From Pseudoscleropodium purum (taxonomy: Eukaryota; Streptophyta; Bryopsida; Hypnales; Brachytheciaceae): DNA of 64,000 nt. The notes under the pieces were generated by a model, which searched no databases, was not told the origin of the DNA, and was given only the letters and a program-made list of their open reading frames with translations. A program made the translations under genes and the position numbers. Positions 60,258 through 64,000 of this stretch are shown piece by piece (positions within the stretch are counted from its first letter, which is position 1; each line of letters starts with the position of its first letter). The stretch spans positions 16,306,001-16,370,000 of the forward strand of contig OZ017803.1 in the NCBI GenBank assembly GCA_963969395.1, read 5' to 3'.

Positions 60258-60622
60258 TACTAGGAGCATATTCAAATGATATAGAGTTGAAGGCAAATAG
60301 TAGCAGAGAAGACATCACATCTAAATGATGCCCTTATTTCCATTGTTTCTAATGTTTCTTGTTCTATTTGGTTCAAAAAAATCACAGAAGATCTTTTACT
60401 ACTATCCAACAATGCATGAATGAATAATTCTTCGTTTCATTCCTATATTAGCTTCAGTGAAGTTGCAAAGCCTTATCAATAATATTTAATTCACTAGTCT
60501 ATGATTCTTTGAGGTTTCTAATAGTGGTGACATATGCATTAAATTTAGCAATCTTAGCCTTTATTAAATTGAATTTGGTTTTTAGTAACTTGACTGATCT
60601 CTTAGTGCCACCTAATTAAGTT
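60258..60622 (-). pseudogene. Inverted second copy of the NAM-associated domain
   Basis: The reverse complement matches 59646-59980 throughout. Both copies carry the FMHCW/FIHCW-VVKDL phrase, the GATGTGATGTCTTCTCT segment and the outer CTTAATTAGGTGGCAC end. The copies face each other across about 280 bases, forming a large imperfect palindrome. This one also has several stops. Confidence 0.6.
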
Positions 60623-60705
60623 ACACTTGTACTACCTTAGTACTTCAAAAAACATATGTGCAAAGACTATTTCAAAACTAAAATAATAGATATAAAATAG
60701 TCTAT

Positions 60706-61534
60706 TCTTGACTTTTAAGTGCTCAAGCAACAATATTTTGGTCACTGCCAAATTTTAGGTAGCATTTTTGAGTGAAAAAAAAGTCAATTTTTTTTTAATT
60801 TAAAAAAATATTAGGTTGTCTTTCAATATTTATATTTAAAACTAAGATCAATATAGTCAAACAAAAATTATAAGAGAAACAATACAAAGTGTTTAGAATT
60901 TGCCTAGTGTTGAAAAATTAACTATTTGGAGAAAGTGTTGTTGTTTCCATTACTAAATCATTAAAAGAGTTTTGGGGGGGTCCAGAAGCCTATTTCGGGC
61001 TTATTCCCCCGTAGCTGTTCTCTGCAGCAAGGGGAATGGTCCACTGTCAGAATTTTCTTTTTTATAAAATAAATAAATAAATTTTTAGTCTCCAAATGCA
61101 AAAAAATAAAAATGAATAAAAAATAAAAAATAAAACTGGTCAATGACATGGCAGGGTCTCGGCCACGTCAGACCGCTGCACCGAACCTGTTTCTTATGTT
61201 TGTAGGCTGTGATAACTTGCAGGCATCTAGAAGCCCCAACAATCTTCTAATGCTTATGCATTTTTTCACTAATCGATAAAAAAAATATAATTTTGACTAA
61301 TAAAAAAATCCAAATGCTAAAAAGAGAAATTGTATTTTTGATGAAATTTTAAAGTTACATCTTCAAAATTTATTTGAAGATAATCTAAAAATAGTTTTAT
61401 AATTTTGATGTTATGGAGACTTTTTGATTTTTGTACTTCACATTACCGTTGTTGATGTAAACTTTAAAAAAGTTATAGAACTTATACTTTATAATACATT
61501 TGTATTTTGTCCAAACTTCTTGGGCTTTTAGGGA
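60706..61534. mobile_element. TA-family element interrupted by a CATTAG element
   Basis: It aligns with 36161-37954 at both ends (AAGTGCTCAAGCAACA... and CTTGGGCTTTTAGGGA). It lacks the LTR found there but carries the extra insertion 60959-61252. The pair therefore gives an empty site for each insertion. Confidence 0.6.
60959..61252. mobile_element. CATTAG-family TIR element with mapped empty site
   Basis: It begins CATTAAAAGAGTTTTGG and ends CAACAATCTTCTAATG. The host element at 36391-36410 reads TACTAAATCTTATGCAT without interruption. Here TACTAAAT precedes and CTTATGCAT follows the insert, so removing 60959-61252 restores the site exactly with no duplicated base. Confidence 0.8.
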
Positions 61535-61605
61535 TTTCTTTTTTAGGAAAGCTAAATTGCTTGAAACCATTTTTAGTAAGTTTGAGTAAAAAAGAAAATG
61601 GAATA

Positions 61606-61800
61606 AGCACTTAACCCAAGTTGTTTCATATTTTTTGGACTTTTGTGGAATTAGTTATGAATTTTTGAAGTTGAAATGTAGTGGCACTAAAAGTGACCAC
61701 CACCTGAAATGTACACTTTTAGTAAATTGAAGAAAGTAAAATGTACATCTGCATCATGACTGCTTTTAAAACACGGCTACTTTTAGAGCAAACTATCTTT
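61606..61800. mobile_element. Family D element, partial, reverse
   Basis: The sequence GAAACCATTTTTAGTAAG to CTACTTTTAGAGCAAACTATC is the reverse of the family core. It lacks one clear terminal repeat. Confidence 0.45.
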
Positions 61801-62600
61801 AGTAACTTATAGCAAAGCACATGTATAATTAGGTTCTTTATTTAAAAACTAAGATAAGTCATTAAGTTGTAAGTTAGATATATAACTTAGACCACCTTGT
61901 TTTCCAACAATATCAATGCATGAACTACATCACATAATTGAATGAATGTTGTTCAAAAAATATTGAATTAGTGCATGAATAATGTTGAATCAATGTTGCT
62001 AAAGAAGAATTGGTGATTTAATATAGAAACAAATATAGTTGGTACAATGTTGTATCTTGAATATTTGTTTTTAAAAGCATTAAAACAATTGATTGAATAA
62101 ACTTATCATTGACTTAGAACTGGAAGAAAAATCTTACTATATAATTATTTTGATGTTGCCACAATTGGCCAATTATTTCATAGGTGCAAAGATCAACAAG
62201 ATTGCATCATTTAGCAACGAATTATCATTTGCTTCATTGGATAGGACCTAAGCAATGATACAATGCCAGAAAGTACATTAAATTAGCATTGAACTTTAAT
62301 GTAACAAAACCAACAATGAGTGTTAAGCTTAGTTACTTCCACGGGGTTCCAAAATCCAAATGAAGTGTATTACTTTTTGACTTTGTTACCCCTTTAAAGG
62401 TTTTTAACTATATGTTTTCACCAATAACACTCCAAAACCGCCATATCTAAAACAAGTACCAAAATTATTTCTATGAAAAGAAAAAATTCCATTCACGTAG
62501 AGTGATATTGATAGTAGCATGTAACTTATATCAAATTCCAAGACCTTCACAAAAACACAGAAATTACACAAAATTTATGTTGTCATTTTAGTTGGCCCCA
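61801..62600. other. AT-rich spacer with a scrap of the 55143 family
   Basis: At 62386-62462 the reverse of the right end of the 55143 family is present (CCCCTTTAAAGG through ACTCCAAAACCGCCATA), then it breaks off. Nothing else is recognised. Confidence 0.4.
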
Positions 62601-62601
62601 A

Positions 62602-63562
62602 TCAGTCAAGTCTTTGGGATTCAAAGATTTCCGGGCATATATTTAACAGCGGTGCAACAATCAACATGGAGCAAGACAACCTAATTTTGAATTGATGGGG
62701 TTTTGTAGAATTAGATTGCCTCAATTCAAGAACTTTAATTTTAGACTGGTGAAACTTCATTTCTAGAATCAACGTTTCCATGCCTAAGATTGCCAAGACA
62801 TTGACAACTTGAAGTAGGACTCCAACGATCTCCTTCAATTTGAGTAGTCTAGTTCCGATTCGCATAAGAGGAAGTTCGATTCATAAGAACTTTCAAAGTG
62901 ATAAAACTTCATTCTAGAATATACGTGTCTATGCCTAAGGGTCACTTCACACATGGGCCCAAGGTTGAGAGTCCGTCGGCCTCCACCAATCAAATTTCAG
63001 AAAACCCCGACTTTGGCCTCTCGACCCTTCACACAAGGCGGCACAATCCAAAGTCCGTCGCCTTCCAAAGTGCCTACATGGAAGCCCAAGCTCCTATGTA
63101 GCAATGGCCTTACGACGGACTCTCGACCAAAGTTTGGGTCGCCACTTCGTGACAACCCAAACTTCGGTCGAGAGTTCGTCAAATTGCTCGTTTATTGCCC
63201 ATTTATTGCCCATTTCTTTGGACTCTCGCCCAAAGTTTGGCCGTGAACTCCCACGGCCTCTCGACTTGGTCAGCCCATGTGTGAAGCGCCCCTAAGATTG
63301 CCAAGACATTGACAACGTGAAGTAGGACTCCAACGATTTCCTTCAATTTGAGTAGTTCAGTTCCTATTCTCTCATTAGAGGAAATTCGATTCATAAGAAT
63401 TTCAACAACCATGTTCAAAAACTTCATTCTAGAATCAACATGTCCACAACTAAAATTGACAAGACATTGACAACTTGAAGCAGGACTCCGGGTAAATGAT
63501 CTCTCCATCAATTCGAGCAGTTCAGTTCCGATTCCCATCAGAGGAAATTCAAATAGTGGCAT
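62602..63562 (-). pseudogene. Tandem coding-like repeats, about 165 bp per unit
   Basis: Three diverged direct repeats (about 62740-62880, 62890-62939 continuing at 63297-63410, and 63415-63550) share ATTGCCAAGACATTGACAAC and CTTCAATTTGAGTAGT-like segments. Reading minus, they encode similar peptides with RIGTELLKLKEIVGVLL and VVNVLAILG. Leucine/valine-rich spacing could be coiled-coil or helical repeats. A unit of 165 bases is 55 codons, so the frame is kept between units. No family is recognised. The middle unit is broken by the element at 62940-63290. Confidence 0.45.
62940..63290. mobile_element. 351-bp TIR element with 6-bp target duplication
   Basis: The ends are GGTCACTTCACACATGGGC and GCCCATGTGTGAAGCGCC. 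CCTAAG flanks it on both sides (62934-62939 and 63291-63296). The paralogous unit at 62783-62788 has a single CCTAAG followed directly by ATTGCCAAGACATTG, so the empty site is known. The interior is built from direct and inverted copies of a GGACTCTCGACCAAAGTTTGGG-like module, with a strong hairpin at 63114-63180. It is noncoding and relatively GC-rich. Confidence 0.75.
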
Positions 63563-64000
63563 TACATGAAGTCACTCCTCAAGGCCCTTAATTCTGTATA
63601 TTCTGTCACTTCAGCACAATCCTCCAAGAACTTTGGATTTCCAAAATGACATTCAATGCAAAAGAATGGTTAAATTGCAGACAGAGATTCTGAATCTTAG
63701 TAAGTATCTTAAGAAAATGACGTGGCAGTTGTTCTGCTATGTTAGGCAGTAGTTGCCGTGAGTTTCGACAAGTTGAGAACCAAGGGAACTTGTAGCCCTC
63801 CAGAGTAGGTGAGTTTTCTTTGATGACAAATAGTCAACATGTTAGGAATTGAATGGAACTGAGTGAAGGACCAAATCTACCAAAATCTTCTTCTTATCAC
63901 TAGAAACTTTTCTAGCTCTATCACTATACTAAATAGTGATATTAGGGTTGCCCATGGCACTAATTTCTTGACATTTGACACAATAGAAATGTTTATTGTT
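63563..64000. other. Intergenic with partial CATTAG-family sequence
   Basis: GACGTGGCAGTTGTTCTGC (from 63720) to TGTAGCCCTCCAGAG (near 63805) resembles the interior of the CATTAG family in reverse orientation. Neither terminus is clear. Confidence 0.35.

Noticed and set aside
60959..61252. Helitron as an alternative for the insertion without duplication
   Set aside because: The ends are inverted repeats (CATTA...TAATG), and neither a TC start nor a CTRR end with hairpin is present.

Overview
The window is nuclear DNA of a land plant. Genes are split by GT-AG introns, plant-type TTTAGGG telomere-like motifs occur, and GC-rich exons sit in very AT-rich, repeat-filled intergenic DNA. One gene is a plastid-type transketolase and another a methylesterase of the plant MES type. 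The contrast between GC-rich exons and AT-rich surroundings, plus a fungal-type DUF3632 gene, suggests a non-flowering plant (bryophyte, lycophyte or fern grade). That placement is inference only.

Layout. 1-6400: two copies of the 3' exon of a small lysine-rich protein gene, an intact intronless gene of a protein family best known from fungi (2564-3619), and a TA-flanked transposon (5612-6251) whose empty site is preserved in the paralogous copy. 6600-21100: a transposon field holding a 2 kb element with inverted arms of about 400 bp, several small TIR elements, a possible CACTA remnant, a GC-rich foldback island (15567-15801), a dead LINE and a 1.8 kb AT-rich element. 21170-34600: the main gene island, with a tRNA-Ile(UAU)-like gene among telomere-type motifs, a three-exon MES-like esterase, a nine-exon transketolase, and a convergent 802-residue membrane-anchored protein of unknown function. 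35190-45300: nested transposons, including a probable 1.27 kb solo LTR with 5-bp target duplications inside an older element. 45824-47478: a five-exon minus-strand gene for a 169-residue basic protein, reconstructed here exon by exon. 48200-64000: mainly repeats, with clusters of small palindromic elements, an inverted pair of degenerate trihelix/NAM-associated (PIF/Harbinger-type) coding copies, and tandem coding-like repeats split by a 351-bp element.

The genes do not form an operon-like system. The most informative signal is that the window carries both filled and empty versions of several insertion sites, so the ends and target duplications of four mobile families can be read directly. 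These are a TIR family that leaves no target duplication, a TA-duplicating family, a 6-bp-duplicating element and an LTR element. Superfamily names below are given only where end structure or coding remnants support them.
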